Shown here piece after piece: positions 23,655-31,867 of a stretch of 35,418 bases of DNA. A model generated the notes under the pieces. It was given only the letters and a program-made list of their open reading frames with translations, did not search any database and was not told the origin of the DNA. This DNA comes from Lentisphaerae bacterium RIFOXYA12_64_32. Its GTDB lineage: Bacteria > Verrucomicrobiota > Lentisphaeria > Oligosphaerales > YB12-FULL-65-16. Made by a program: the position numbers and the translations under genes. The stretch covers positions 1-35,418 of the forward strand of contig MHBL01000054.1 in NCBI GenBank assembly GCA_001803235.1, written 5' to 3'. The stretch's first letter is position 1, and every line of letters starts with the position of its first letter.

Positions 23655-24071
23655 TCACTCGCCGATAATCTTGACCAGGACGCGCTTGCGGCGTTTGCCG
23701 TCGAACTCGCCGTAGAAGATTTGCTCCCACGGGCCGAAATCGAGATTGCCGTCCGTAATGGCGACCACCACCTCGCGGCCCATGACCTGGCGTTTCAGGT
23801 GTGCGTCGGCATTGTCCTCGTAGCCGTTGTGGGCGTACTGCGAGTGCGGCTTCTCGGGGGCCAGTTTCTCGAGCCACACCTCGAAATCCTGGTGCAGGCC
23901 ACTCTCGTTGTCGTTGATGAAGACCGACGCCGTGATGTGCATCGCATTGCACAGCAGCAGGCCTTCGCGGACGCCGCTCTCGCGCAGGCACTCCTCGATC
24001 TGCGGCGTGATATTGACGAACTCACGCCGCTGCTTGGTGCTGAACCACAGCTCCTTTCGGTAGGACTTCAT
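23655..24071 (-). CDS. yjbQ: YjbQ family protein (UPF0047)
   Basis: The 138-residue protein is a clear YjbQ/UPF0047 member, a small enzyme family with reported minor thiamin-phosphate synthase activity. Supporting motifs are [52 protein letters not shown] and a closing [24 protein letters not shown]. The length is normal. The ATG has AAGGGAGG about 7 nt upstream. It has no obvious operon partner and lies after the small-gene array on the opposite strand. Confidence 0.92.
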   Translation of the reverse strand: MKSYRKELWFSTKQRREFVNITPQIEECLRESGVREGLLLCNAMHITASVFINDNESGLHQDFEVWLEKLAPEKPHSQYAHNGYEDNADAHLKRQVMGREVVVAITDGNLDFGPWEQIFYGEFDGKRRKRVLVKIIGE

Positions 24072-24098
24072 GGCGGCCTCCCTTTTGCTGGTCTTGAA

Positions 24099-24123
24099 CG
24101 TCGAACGTCGAACGTCGAAGTGG
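24099..24123. repeat. Tandem 8-9-bp GAACGTC repeat flanking the S23 gene
   Basis: GAACGTC is repeated three times in tandem immediately downstream of the S23 gene. A diverged array of the same kind of unit (GTTGGACGTTCGGC type) lies upstream at 24625-24672, so the gene is bracketed by related repeats. Confidence 0.7.
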
Positions 24124-24171
24124 GAAAGTAAGAATGAAGCCCTGGAAATGCAAATGCCGAACGGGGAGGGG

Positions 24172-24591
24172 TCAACTCCGGTCCGCCTCGTGGCTGTCGT
24201 CGTCTCCCCGGTCGAGTTTGGCCTGCGCGGTTCGGATGCTGGTTCTGAAGATGCGGATGAGTTCGTCGGTCTCCTGGAGAAGCGGGCGAACGGCGGATGG
24301 CGGGTCCATCAGCGGCACACGTTCGATGAGGCGTAAGGCACGCAACGACTCACGAAGCTCCTTCAAGCAGACTCCCATCTTGTGAACGAAGTCTCGCCGG
24401 GACTCAGCCCCCTCGGCCTCACCGTGGTTGAGGTAGGAACTTGTCCCTGACCGCAAGAGTTGGCCGCCAACGTGGTTGCCCGCCCGGGTTTTCGGCAACT
24501 TCTCGGTCAACTTCACGACCTCTGCCGAGTACTCCAGTAAGCGTTCTTCCAAGTCCCACGTCCGGTCTTCCCGTTTGCGCGCTTGCCCCAT
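24172..24591 (-). CDS. Four-helix-bundle protein of the S23 (23S rRNA intervening sequence) family
   Basis: The 139-residue chain has the S23 layout of four amphipathic helices. Diagnostic features are the [21 protein letters not shown] first helix, [23 protein letters not shown] in the middle and [14 protein letters not shown] toward the end. S23 proteins were first found within 23S rRNA intervening sequences and are related to the Avd accessory proteins of diversity-generating retroelements; their biochemical role is unclear. No rRNA and no reverse transcriptase lies nearby. The ATG at 24591 has GGGAAG about 10 nt upstream. The gene is bracketed by related short tandem repeats. Confidence 0.87.
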   Translation of the reverse strand: MGQARKREDRTWDLEERLLEYSAEVVKLTEKLPKTRAGNHVGGQLLRSGTSSYLNHGEAEGAESRRDFVHKMGVCLKELRESLRALRLIERVPLMDPPSAVRPLLQETDELIRIFRTSIRTAQAKLDRGDDDSHEADRS

Positions 24592-24624
24592 TCCTGGTTC
24601 TTCCCTTCTTCGTTCCTGTCTTCT

Positions 24625-24672
24625 CCCTGTTCGGCGTTGGACGTTCGGCGTTGGACGTTCGGCGTTCGCCAT
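24625..24672. repeat. Tandem 14-bp repeat upstream of the S23 gene
   Basis: Units of TTGGACGTTCGGCG recur about three times, the first and last partial. The sequence is related, on the other strand, to the GAACGTC array on the far side of the S23 gene. It lies outside the coding region just upstream of the S23 start. Confidence 0.75.
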
Positions 24673-24950
24673 CGCCCCAACATAGTGCCGGCACGAGTGG
24701 GGAGTCACTCGCCGCGGCGGACGGTCGTGGGGCGACCATTGGGAAAGGGGCGGCCTGTACAATGAGCCTGGCAGGTCGCAACCGGAAGCGGGGCACGGCT
24801 CCAGCCTTGCCGATTTCTCGCCGGGCCATCCGCGGCCCGGGAGTCGCTGACGCATTCCGATCGCTGATCGCGCGCGTCTTGCCGTGGAATGGGGTTGGGG
24901 CATATTGTCGGCGGGCGAAACAAGCCATGCCGCGGAATCGGGAGTGTTGG

Positions 24951-27623
24951 ATGACCCACGTTAACGCTGCTGTTATGCCGCTTCTGTTCGTTGCTCTCCT
25001 CGTCTCCGGCCTGGGTGCGTCGGCTGCGGACGGCGCGAACCTGATGCGCAACGGTGATTTCGCTCAGGTTGAGCCGGACGGTCGACTGTTGCACTGGCAG
25101 ATCGCGTTTTCCGGCAAGGGCCTTGAGGGGAGTTACTCCGTGGTGCCCGGGCCCGAGCAGAGCAAGGCTGTGCGCATCGAATGCACGGCATTCCCGGAGA
25201 CCCTCCAGCAAGGCTGGGTGATTCTCAAGCAGGACGGCAGTATCAACACAAGGCAGGGGCAGAGGCTGCACCTGTCGTTCTGGGTCAAGCGCGAAGGGCT
25301 GAAGGCAACGGCGCTCGAGGTCTGGATCATGCGTCTCAAGCCCTGGGGCAGCATTGCTCAGACGTCCGTGCCGGTCACCGCGGACTGGCAGAAGGTGGAA
25401 GCGATTGTGACCCCCGGCGAGGACTGCGACAACACCCGGTTTGAAACCTTTTTCACGGAAAAGGGGGTGCTCTACCTCTCGGACATACGCGTTGAGGAGA
25501 CGGCGCTGTCCGCGGTCGAGGTGAACCCCGTGCGACGGCGGATGATCGAGGAGACGCCGCTGCCTACAGAGAAGAACGTGGTCGCCAATAGCAGTTTCGA
25601 GGTCGGAACCCAGGATTGGGGCACCGAAGATTTCGACCACAACGTGCTCAAAATCGATGGTTCGCAGGCGTTTCATGGCCAGCAATCGGCACGAATCGAT
25701 TTTGACGAGAGCAGTCTGCCCACGGGCTACTCGGACTACCCCCGGGCGCGCAAGATCGTTCAGAAACAGGTCCGTTGCGTCAGTCGTGGGTGGCTGAAGT
25801 TTGAGAAGGGCAAGACCTACGTCTTGTCGGCGCATCTGAAATCGACTCGGGCGGGTCACGGCGCGGAGATCGGCGTGTGGTTCATGACGCAGCAGAAGGC
25901 GGTGAAGTCGGTTGTCCTGGGCACGGCCTGGCAACGGTACGCGGTGGAGTTCGACGCGGCCGACAGCCTGGGGTTCATTGGGATTCAGGCGGGAACCGAG
26001 GATAACTCGGAGAAGGTCTGGATCGATGCCGTGCAACTGGAACGTGGCAGTACGCCTTCGGACTACGTGCCCAGGCATCCTGTGGAAATCGGCTTTTCGA
26101 CGGCGCGCCCGGGAGGGCTGCACTACACGGGCGAGCCGCCGGTTTTCCGAGCCCTTGCCTGGCGCGGTGCGGCGACAGCGGACGCGGACGTGGCGTTTCA
26201 CGTGACGGACTACCGCGAGCGTGTCGTTCACGAGGGCGTGATCCGGGCCTCCGAACTCGCCGCCGCCGGGGAACTCCGGATCCCGGCTCAGCCCAACGGA
26301 TACTACCGCTTCGCCGCCGAGCTCAGGGGTGATGGCTCTTCGTCCCAATTGACGTTGCCCTTCATCGTGGTCTTTCGTTACGCGGAAACCTACGGCAGTG
26401 GCGGCGCGCGTTTCGGGACGAACCACCCCTACTACTCCGATCTGCTTCAGGGGCTGGCCCGAGACGCGGGAGTCTATTGGGTTCGGGATTGGACACTCAA
26501 ATGGGACAACGTCGAACCCGCCAAGGGTGAGTTCGATTTCTCGGTCGCCGAGGAATTCTACGGCCGAGCGGCACGGTTTGGACTGCGTGTCCTTGCGATC
26601 CTGCCTGACCCGTCGTCGGGTTGGGCCAGTTCAGGACCGCCGGAGCTTCGCGGCAAGCGGCTTGGCGATGCCTACGCCGGTTTGTGGTACCTGCCGAAGG
26701 ACATGGCGGACTTCGAGACCTACGCTCGTGCGTGCATGACGAAATTTCATGCGCAGACGCAAGTGTGGGAGGTGTTGAACGAGCCCTTCAAGACTCAGGG
26801 CTGGAGTCTGGACGAGAGGTATCATGAGTTCCTCAGCGCCGCTAAGCGTGCGGGGGAGACGGTCGGGAACGACCCGCGAATCATGCGGTGTGGCCTCGTT
26901 TACTTCAAGACTGACCGACAGGCGAACGCGGCAGCGGTCCGGATGGCCGATGTTCTGAGTGAGCATACGTATCCGACGTACAACAGCACGTCGCGCTTCC
27001 TGAACGAAGTGGCCGGGGTCGATGGCTTTTTGAGGGAGAACCAGCTGACGACCGACATATGGGTGACTGAATACGGCAAGTATGCAGACGACAAGCCGCA
27101 TTACAACCAGGCACTGTCCAAACACATCATGGAAAACGGCAGCGAGAGGCTCGCCACGGCCTACAGTGTCAAGTACTTGACGGTCCTTTTCAGCCACGGC
27201 GCGTCGAAGGTATTCTTCCACCTGCGGACGTGGCCGCTCGGGCTGAACGTGAAGTCGCACGGCGTGCACTTCGATATGCTCTTCAAGTACGACGCCGAAC
27301 CGCACAAGTTTTTCGTTGCGGCCAATGCCATGTCCTGGTTCCTGGCCGCCGCGAGCGGCCCCGGCAGGCCGGTTTGCGAGAAGGGCCCCGTTTTCGCCTA
27401 CCGCTTCGGCGGCCCGAAGAATGAAGTGCTGGTCGTGTGGGCAGACGAACACGACCGCGAGCCCCGGTTGCTGCCGGGCGCAGACGGCCTGGCCGACCTC
27501 CAGGTCTACGACATGATGGGCGGCAGGCTGCAGGAACTCAGTATCGGCGAAGAACCCGTCTACGTGGTCGCCCCGCCCGAGCAGATCGACAGGCTTGCGG
27601 CTCTGCTCGCGCCGGAGCGCTGA
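24951..27623 (+). CDS. Secreted glycoside hydrolase (clan A-like) with two N-terminal carbohydrate-binding-type modules
   Basis: The 890-residue protein has a signal peptide (cleavage near ASA-ADG). Two galactose-binding-like beta-sandwich modules follow (about residues 28-180 and 205-365, each opening with N-G/S-x-F-E-type motifs). A short beta-rich linker domain (about 370-475) precedes a TIM-barrel from about residue 480. In the barrel, VWEVLNEPF gives the acid/base Glu611, preceded by the conserved Asn. IWVTEYGK gives the likely nucleophile Glu707. This pairing is that of clan A hydrolases such as GH39-type and GH5-type enzymes. The preferred start at 24951 has GGGAG 7 nt upstream; the frame extends further 5' but over the opposite-strand S23 gene. 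The substrate is unknown; probably a polysaccharide taken up from outside. Confidence 0.85.
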   Translation: MTHVNAAVMPLLFVALLVSGLGASAADGANLMRNGDFAQVEPDGRLLHWQIAFSGKGLEGSYSVVPGPEQSKAVRIECTAFPETLQQGWVILKQDGSINTRQGQRLHLSFWVKREGLKATALEVWIMRLKPWGSIAQTSVPVTADWQKVEAIVTPGEDCDNTRFETFFTEKGVLYLSDIRVEETALSAVEVNPVRRRMIEETPLPTEKNVVANSSFEVGTQDWGTEDFDHNVLKIDGSQAFHGQQSARIDFDESSLPTGYSDYPRARKIVQKQVRCVSRGWLKFEKGKTYVLSAHLKSTRAGHGAEIGVWFMTQQKAVKSVVLGTAWQRYAVEFDAADSLGFIGIQAGTEDNSEKVWIDAVQLERGSTPSDYVPRHPVEIGFSTARPGGLHYTGEPPVFRALAWRGAATADADVAFHVTDYRERVVHEGVIRASELAAAGELRIPAQPNGYYRFAAELRGDGSSSQLTLPFIVVFRYAETYGSGGARFGTNHPYYSDLLQGLARDAGVYWVRDWTLKWDNVEPAKGEFDFSVAEEFYGRAARFGLRVLAILPDPSSGWASSGPPELRGKRLGDAYAGLWYLPKDMADFETYARACMTKFHAQTQVWEVLNEPFKTQGWSLDERYHEFLSAAKRAGETVGNDPRIMRCGLVYFKTDRQANAAAVRMADVLSEHTYPTYNSTSRFLNEVAGVDGFLRENQLTTDIWVTEYGKYADDKPHYNQALSKHIMENGSERLATAYSVKYLTVLFSHGASKVFFHLRTWPLGLNVKSHGVHFDMLFKYDAEPHKFFVAANAMSWFLAAASGPGRPVCEKGPVFAYRFGGPKNEVLVVWADEHDREPRLLPGADGLADLQVYDMMGGRLQELSIGEEPVYVVAPPEQIDRLAALLAPER

Positions 27624-28146
27624 GCAGTGACGGCCGGGCGTGGCGATTGGAGGCGTCAGAGGTCGGGCGATCGCAGCAGCGGATGGCGCGCGTCTTGCCG
27701 TGCGGCGGGGGGCGGGCGCAAGATCCCCAACGGGGTGACGCAGATTGCACGTGTCCGTGGATCTCTCAGCGCATCGGCACGTGCACGGATGGCAGCGCCG
27801 TGCGTCCGCTCGCTGAAGCGTCGCTGCCACTTCCGCCTGAAAGGCGGAACGCCGGAGTAACAGCCCGTTATCACCGGGCGGTTGCCGCCCGGGTACCGCT
27901 GATGCGTGACGGTTCGGCTCCAGGGCTGTTTCAAGATCTGGCGCCGCGTCTCGGAAGGCCACACCTCCGCGCACACCTGGTAGGGGCGGCCTGTCCTCAG
28001 GCCGCCCCCCCCGGCGTGGGGACACGCCGGGGGTACTCGCTGCACGCGACGGTCACGAATCTTGAAACAGCCCTGGTTCGGCTCCGCGGGCACTTGCGTT
28101 CGGAGTGGGCCGCGGCTATCGTTTGAGCATTCAGGAGGACTCACAC
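27624..28146. repeat. Intergenic repeat region: families A and E and a MITE
   Basis: The gap between the hydrolase and the phosphatase gene holds an inverted family A unit (27789-27865), a diverged family E unit (27877-27910) and the TSD-flanked element at 27920-28076. No gene is supported. A GGGCGGCCT/AGGCCGCCC hairpin lies inside the element. Confidence 0.75.
27920..28076. mobile_element. 157-bp MITE with 18-bp perfect TIRs and 7-bp target duplication
   Basis: The ends CCAGGGCTGTTTCAAGAT (27920-27937) and its exact complement (28059-28076) form perfect 18-bp terminal inverted repeats. The element is flanked on both sides by TTCGGCT (27913-27919 and 28077-28083), a 7-bp direct repeat expected from target-site duplication. 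No gene fits inside; it would need a transposase encoded elsewhere. Internal hairpins are GC-rich. Confidence 0.85.
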
Positions 28147-28731
28147 ATGTCATTGCGCACCCGACCTGTCCGCTGTGGCGGCGGATTGACAGCTATTGCA
28201 CTCCTTGGCCTGTTCTGGTGTTCCGGCGCTCTGCTGGCCGGAGACGGGCCGCGCGTGCGCCCCTTGGACTGGGCACAGCCGGTGCTCGGCACCGAGATCG
28301 GCAACTTCTACTGCGTGGACAAGGATGTTTACCGCTCGGAACAGCCAAACGGGGAAGGCATGCGGAAACTGGAGAGCCTGGGCTTCAAGTCGGTGCTGAA
28401 CCTGCGCGGCAAGCACACCGATGACAACGAGGCGAAAGGCGCCAGCATGAAGCTCTACCTGCTGTCTGTGGACGCGGACCAGGTCAAGGGCGATGAGCTC
28501 CGGCAGGCGCTGGACATCATCCGCGAGGCGCCCAAGCCGATCCTCGTTCACTGCTGGCACGGCAGCGACCGCACCGGGCTGGTCATTGCCGCCTACCGCA
28601 TGGGGGTTCAGAACTGGTCGCGGGAGAATGCCGCCGACGAGTTGATCAACGGCGGCTTCGGTTTCCACAAGTCTTTCTACCCGAATATCGTTGAATACCT
28701 GAAGGCCGTCGACCCGGCGAAGTTCCGGTGA
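28147..28731 (+). CDS. Exported dual-specificity/tyrosine-type phosphatase
   Basis: The 194-residue protein has the Cys-x5-Arg phosphatase loop HCWHGSDRTG with Cys136 and Arg142. SVLNLRGKHTDDNEA (about residues 84-98) is the part that normally supplies the general acid and fold core. This group is the DSP/PTP-like superfamily. An N-terminal hydrophobic stretch (about residues 14-33, GGLTAIALLGLFWCSGALLAG) reads as a signal peptide, so the enzyme should act in the periplasm or be secreted. AGGAGG lies 8 nt before the ATG. The substrate (phosphoprotein or phosphorylated sugar/lipid) is not predictable. Confidence 0.85.
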   Translation: MSLRTRPVRCGGGLTAIALLGLFWCSGALLAGDGPRVRPLDWAQPVLGTEIGNFYCVDKDVYRSEQPNGEGMRKLESLGFKSVLNLRGKHTDDNEAKGASMKLYLLSVDADQVKGDELRQALDIIREAPKPILVHCWHGSDRTGLVIAAYRMGVQNWSRENAADELINGGFGFHKSFYPNIVEYLKAVDPAKFR

Positions 28732-29213
28732 GACGATATCCGGCTTGACGGGGGGAGCCTACGTTTGGCGGGCGAACCCGATTCACCCGTGGCACAAGGC
28801 CACGGGGATCTCACACATGGGCCAACACACCGTCGTTCCACCCGCGACTCCCATGTTACTCGCGGGCTGCGGTAGAGTGGCCGGAGCGGCTCGCTCCGGC
28901 ACCCGCGGGAGCGAGCCGCTCCCGTACTGCGGGCGGCCCTCCGCCCGCCATCCGAGCCTTGTGCTGCGTGCGTGCCGTGAAGCGGGCGGGGGGCCGCCCG
29001 CGGTACTGTCAGAAGGTGACGAGGCCTGGTCCGCTTATTGCACAGGTCGACAAATAGTGAGTAACACCCACACATGATCGGGCGCATACGCCCGGAGGGC
29101 GCTGACGCATTACGCAGACTCCGCGGCACGGGGTTGTGGACGGCGCGGGGCAGGATATATTGAGCGCCGCGTTTGGGTACGTGTCGTGGGATTTATTAGG
29201 AAAGGAACACACA
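28732..29213. repeat. Intergenic region with family B and E repeats
   Basis: The region holds a CGGGAGCGAGCCGCTCCCG palindrome (about 28906-28924) and a family B unit (28924-29007). Next comes a right-end fragment of the GACCTGTGC-type element (to about 29048) and a family E unit (29074-29114). No gene is supported. The promoter of the ferredoxin gene is at its right edge. Confidence 0.75.
29134..29161 (+). promoter_or_regulatory. Candidate promoter of the ferredoxin gene
   Basis: TTGTGG (29134-29139) and TATATT (29156-29161) are separated by 16 bp, about 50 bp upstream of the ferredoxin ATG. The -10 matches consensus at five of six bases; the -35 matches less well. Confidence 0.4.
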
Positions 29214-29384
29214 ATGCCAGCTCTGGTCGATCGCGAAAAGTGCACCGCTTGCGAGTCCTGCGTCGAAGTCTGCCCCGTCGAGGCCATCAAGTTGGTGGAC
29301 GGCAAGGCCAAGGTGAACGACGAGTGCGTGGACTGCGGTCAGTGCGTGGACGAGTGCCCGGTCGAAGCTATCGAAATGAAGTAA
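29214..29384 (+). CDS. 2[4Fe-4S] ferredoxin
   Basis: This 56-residue bacterial-type ferredoxin carries two CxxCxxCxxxCP motifs (CTACESCVEVCP and CVDCGQCVDECP), each supplying three ligands to one cluster and one to the other. Such proteins are low-potential electron carriers in anaerobic metabolism. Length and spacing are normal. AGGAAAGGAA precedes the ATG. A terminator hairpin follows, so it is probably transcribed alone. It could serve radical-SAM or oxidoreductase partners encoded elsewhere. Confidence 0.95.
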   Translation: MPALVDREKCTACESCVEVCPVEAIKLVDGKAKVNDECVDCGQCVDECPVEAIEMK

Positions 29385-29410
29385 GTTTCGACGCGGCACG
29401 TTCCGCAGAT

Positions 29411-29455
29411 CGCCGCGGCGGCGCCGGGCAAGGCGCTGCCGCGGCGGTTTCGTTT
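29411..29455 (+). terminator. Rho-independent terminator of the ferredoxin gene
   Basis: A 15-bp GC-rich stem (CGCCGCGGCGGCGCC with GGCGCTGCCGCGGCG, one G-T wobble) and a 6-base loop are followed by GTTTCGTTT, a T-rich tail. It starts 26 bp after the ferredoxin stop. Confidence 0.75.
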
Positions 29456-29632
29456 CCGGGCCGTCCGGGGGGAGCCAGTTCGAAATGACAGAGGAATGAC
29501 GAACAGGCAATCGCTGTCGCCATCGTGATCGCAATCGATTATCGATCCCGTGGCATGTCAGGCTGCGGGTCATCGAGAAGTGATGGCGACGAGGATTGCG
29601 AGGAACGATTGGAGCGGCGGAGGAGGTCAACC

Positions 29633-30682
29633 ATGGGTTCTGCTTTTCAGCCATGTCTTGCCACCACAGGGATTGGGAGTCTGCCCTTTGTGGACGCCGA
29701 CGAAGCGGCCGCGTTCCTGCTAGACGCCGGGTTGTCCATCCCGTTCTGGCCGCAACTGCCGCGGCGTTCGTTCGCCGAGGGGATGATCGCCCAGTACGGT
29801 TCGGGCATGCCGTGCGTGCGGTTGATTCCGGACCGGGGCGTCGTGTGTCTCGACACCGGCACCAGGATGTCCGAACTGGAGGAGTTCTACGGCCGGTTCT
29901 TCGCCGAGGATCCCAGCCTTTTTCCCATGTCCAGCGACGAGGCTGCCGGCCTGCCGGCCTTTGAGCGTCTGGCCGCGGGGCGACGGCAGCCGTTCGTCAA
30001 GGGACAGACGACGGGCCCGGTCACCTTGTGCACCAGTATTTTTGACCCGGATAGGCAGCCGCTTTTCAGTGACTTGGACCTGCGCGATGCGGCGGTTAAG
30101 ACCATCGTGCGCAAGGTCCAGTGGCAGATCGAACGGTTGAAACCTCTGGCCGCGGAAGGCGTTCTGGTGTTCGTGGACGAACCGGTGCTTGCCGCCTTTG
30201 GCAGCAGCAGTTACCTGTACTTGTCCGAAGCTGTTGTGCATGAGATGCTGGGCGAGGTGTTTGCTGCCATCACCGGCGCGGGGGCGATCACGGGGATCCA
30301 CGTCTGCGGGAACAGCGACTGGGGGATGGTTGCACGCAGCGGCGTGCAGGTGATCAACTTCGACGCGTACCAGTACGGGCCGAGCATCGCTTTGTACCCT
30401 GACGACCTGGCACCGTTCTTTGAGCGGGGCGGGTGCATCGCCTGGGGCATCGTACCCACTACCTCTGCGGTCAACGAGGTGACCGCAGAAGGGCTGCTGC
30501 TGCGCCTTCAGGCTTGTTTTGAGGCGTTGCGGAGAAAGGGCTTCTCGAGCGCCCTGCTGCGTGAGAGGGCCATCCTCACGCCGTCGTGCGGCACGGGGAC
30601 TCTAACCCCGTGCGAAGCTCGGCGTGTGTTCGAACTGCTGGGCCAGGTGCGCGAGCTTGCCCTCGCCGCAGGCGAAGTGTAG
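29633..30682 (+). CDS. Cobalamin-independent methionine synthase-like (MetE/URO-D-type) protein
   Basis: The 349-residue TIM-barrel protein resembles the C-terminal catalytic domain of MetE and related archaeal-type methyltransferases. The zinc-thiol ligands are visible: His223 and Cys225 in IHVCGNSDWG, and Cys319 in TPSCGTGTL. A FVDEPVL acid segment precedes them. It lacks the N-terminal domain of full MetE, so it probably uses a different methyl donor or serves a related reaction. The ATG at 29633 has AGGAGG 6 nt upstream. It lies on the same strand after the ferredoxin but beyond that gene's terminator. Its true substrate is unknown. Confidence 0.82.
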   Translation: MGSAFQPCLATTGIGSLPFVDADEAAAFLLDAGLSIPFWPQLPRRSFAEGMIAQYGSGMPCVRLIPDRGVVCLDTGTRMSELEEFYGRFFAEDPSLFPMSSDEAAGLPAFERLAAGRRQPFVKGQTTGPVTLCTSIFDPDRQPLFSDLDLRDAAVKTIVRKVQWQIERLKPLAAEGVLVFVDEPVLAAFGSSSYLYLSEAVVHEMLGEVFAAITGAGAITGIHVCGNSDWGMVARSGVQVINFDAYQYGPSIALYPDDLAPFFERGGCIAWGIVPTTSAVNEVTAEGLLLRLQACFEALRRKGFSSALLRERAILTPSCGTGTLTPCEARRVFELLGQVRELALAAGEV

Positions 30683-30705
30683 CCCACCGTCCGCGGCGGC
30701 GGCGG

Positions 30706-31650
30706 CTAACTCTCGAAGCCCCACTTCGGTCGGCAGACGAGGAGGTGCCAGACCCAGATGGTGCTGTACATCGCCAGTCTATCGCGGTGCTTGCGCTTCC
30801 CGAGGGTCAGCACGAGCAGGAGCAGGCTGCCGAGCAGGTTGAGGGTGGCCCGCAGCCAGAGGCCCAGGAACAGGATGCCAACCCCGAGCGGGCCGGCGTG
30901 CTTGCCGAAGTAGCGGTAGCGTGAGATGTGGAACTGGATCCGGGCGCGGACCGGCCGTCGGTTCGCCGACTCGCCTTGCAGATGCAGGACTTCGGCGGCC
31001 GGGACGTAAAGGATGTTCCATCCGGCCTCGCGGATCCGCTTGCACAGGTCCGTCTCTTCAAAAAAGAAGAAGAACTGTTCATCGAACAGTCCCACCTTCT
31101 GAAGGGCGCTCATCTTCAGCGCCATGCACGGGCCGACGACGCCCGGAACCACCCGCGTGCGGTCGTGTTTCAGGAAATGGTAGTGCAGGTGCCGGTGCAG
31201 GTTGCGGCTGACGATTTCCCAGAACACGCGTGGCTGCGGAACGGGCGCGGGCTGGATCGAGCCATCCGGCCGGAGCAGTTTCGGGCAGGCCATGGCCGCT
31301 TTGTCGTCCGCGGCCAGCGCCTGCGCGAGCGTCTCGATGGCGCGGTCGCGGAACTCGATGTCGGAGTTCAGGATGAACGCGTACGGTGCGTGTACGCGTT
31401 GCAGCCCGGCATTGGCGGCCCTGGCGAACCCGACGTTCTCGGGCAGGGCGACGACGTCGGCGTCGGGCAGGGCCTGTGCGAGTCTTTCGGCGGAACCGTC
31501 TCCGGACCCGTTGTCAATGACCAGAATGCGCAGTCCGGCGGAATCGGCGACGGTGGCGCGCGCCGACTGCACGGCCCGCAGCGTCAGGTCCGGCGTGCGC
31601 CAGTTGACGAAGATCAGTGCGCATTGTCGGACGTCACTCACCCCGGCCAT
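30706..31650 (-). CDS. GT2 family glycosyltransferase (rhamnosyltransferase-like)
   Basis: The 314-residue enzyme is a GT-A fold family 2 transferase. Features are the ALIFVNWRTPDLT opening, VIDNGSGDGSAE, the metal-site region FILNSDIEF and FEETDLCKRIREAGW, the usual acceptor-end motif. A C-terminal hydrophobic segment (about residues 250-285) suggests a membrane anchor. It is likely to act on cell-surface polysaccharide or LPS, in line with waaA in the window. The ATG at 31650 has GAGAGG directly upstream, closer than ideal, so the start is somewhat uncertain. Confidence 0.88.
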   Translation of the reverse strand: MAGVSDVRQCALIFVNWRTPDLTLRAVQSARATVADSAGLRILVIDNGSGDGSAERLAQALPDADVVALPENVGFARAANAGLQRVHAPYAFILNSDIEFRDRAIETLAQALAADDKAAMACPKLLRPDGSIQPAPVPQPRVFWEIVSRNLHRHLHYHFLKHDRTRVVPGVVGPCMALKMSALQKVGLFDEQFFFFFEETDLCKRIREAGWNILYVPAAEVLHLQGESANRRPVRARIQFHISRYRYFGKHAGPLGVGILFLGLWLRATLNLLGSLLLLVLTLGKRKHRDRLAMYSTIWVWHLLVCRPKWGFES

Positions 31651-31867
31651 CCTCTCGAAACCCGTATGCTCTCCGCTCTGCCCGGTTCGACAAACCGCCA
31701 GAGAATAGCCTTGGCCGCCCGGAATGCCAACCTGTGGGGTGCGGATTTCGTCCCCGGGGCCGCCGGTCTTGATTTTCGCGGGCGAAAGTCTATCCTTACT
31801 GAGGTGAGTGAGCAGGGGTGACTGAGGGGAACAGCAGTTTCCGGCCAATTCTGGCAGGGCGGCGTGG

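Noticed and set aside
24441..24950. N-terminal extension of the glycoside hydrolase frame
   Set aside because: It overlaps the opposite-strand S23 gene and has no signal peptide. The ATG at 24951 is preceded by GGGAG and directly followed by a typical signal peptide.
24705..26426. 573-residue minus-strand frame opposite the hydrolase
   Set aside because: Arg/Pro/His-rich low-complexity shadow with no start signal or family motif.
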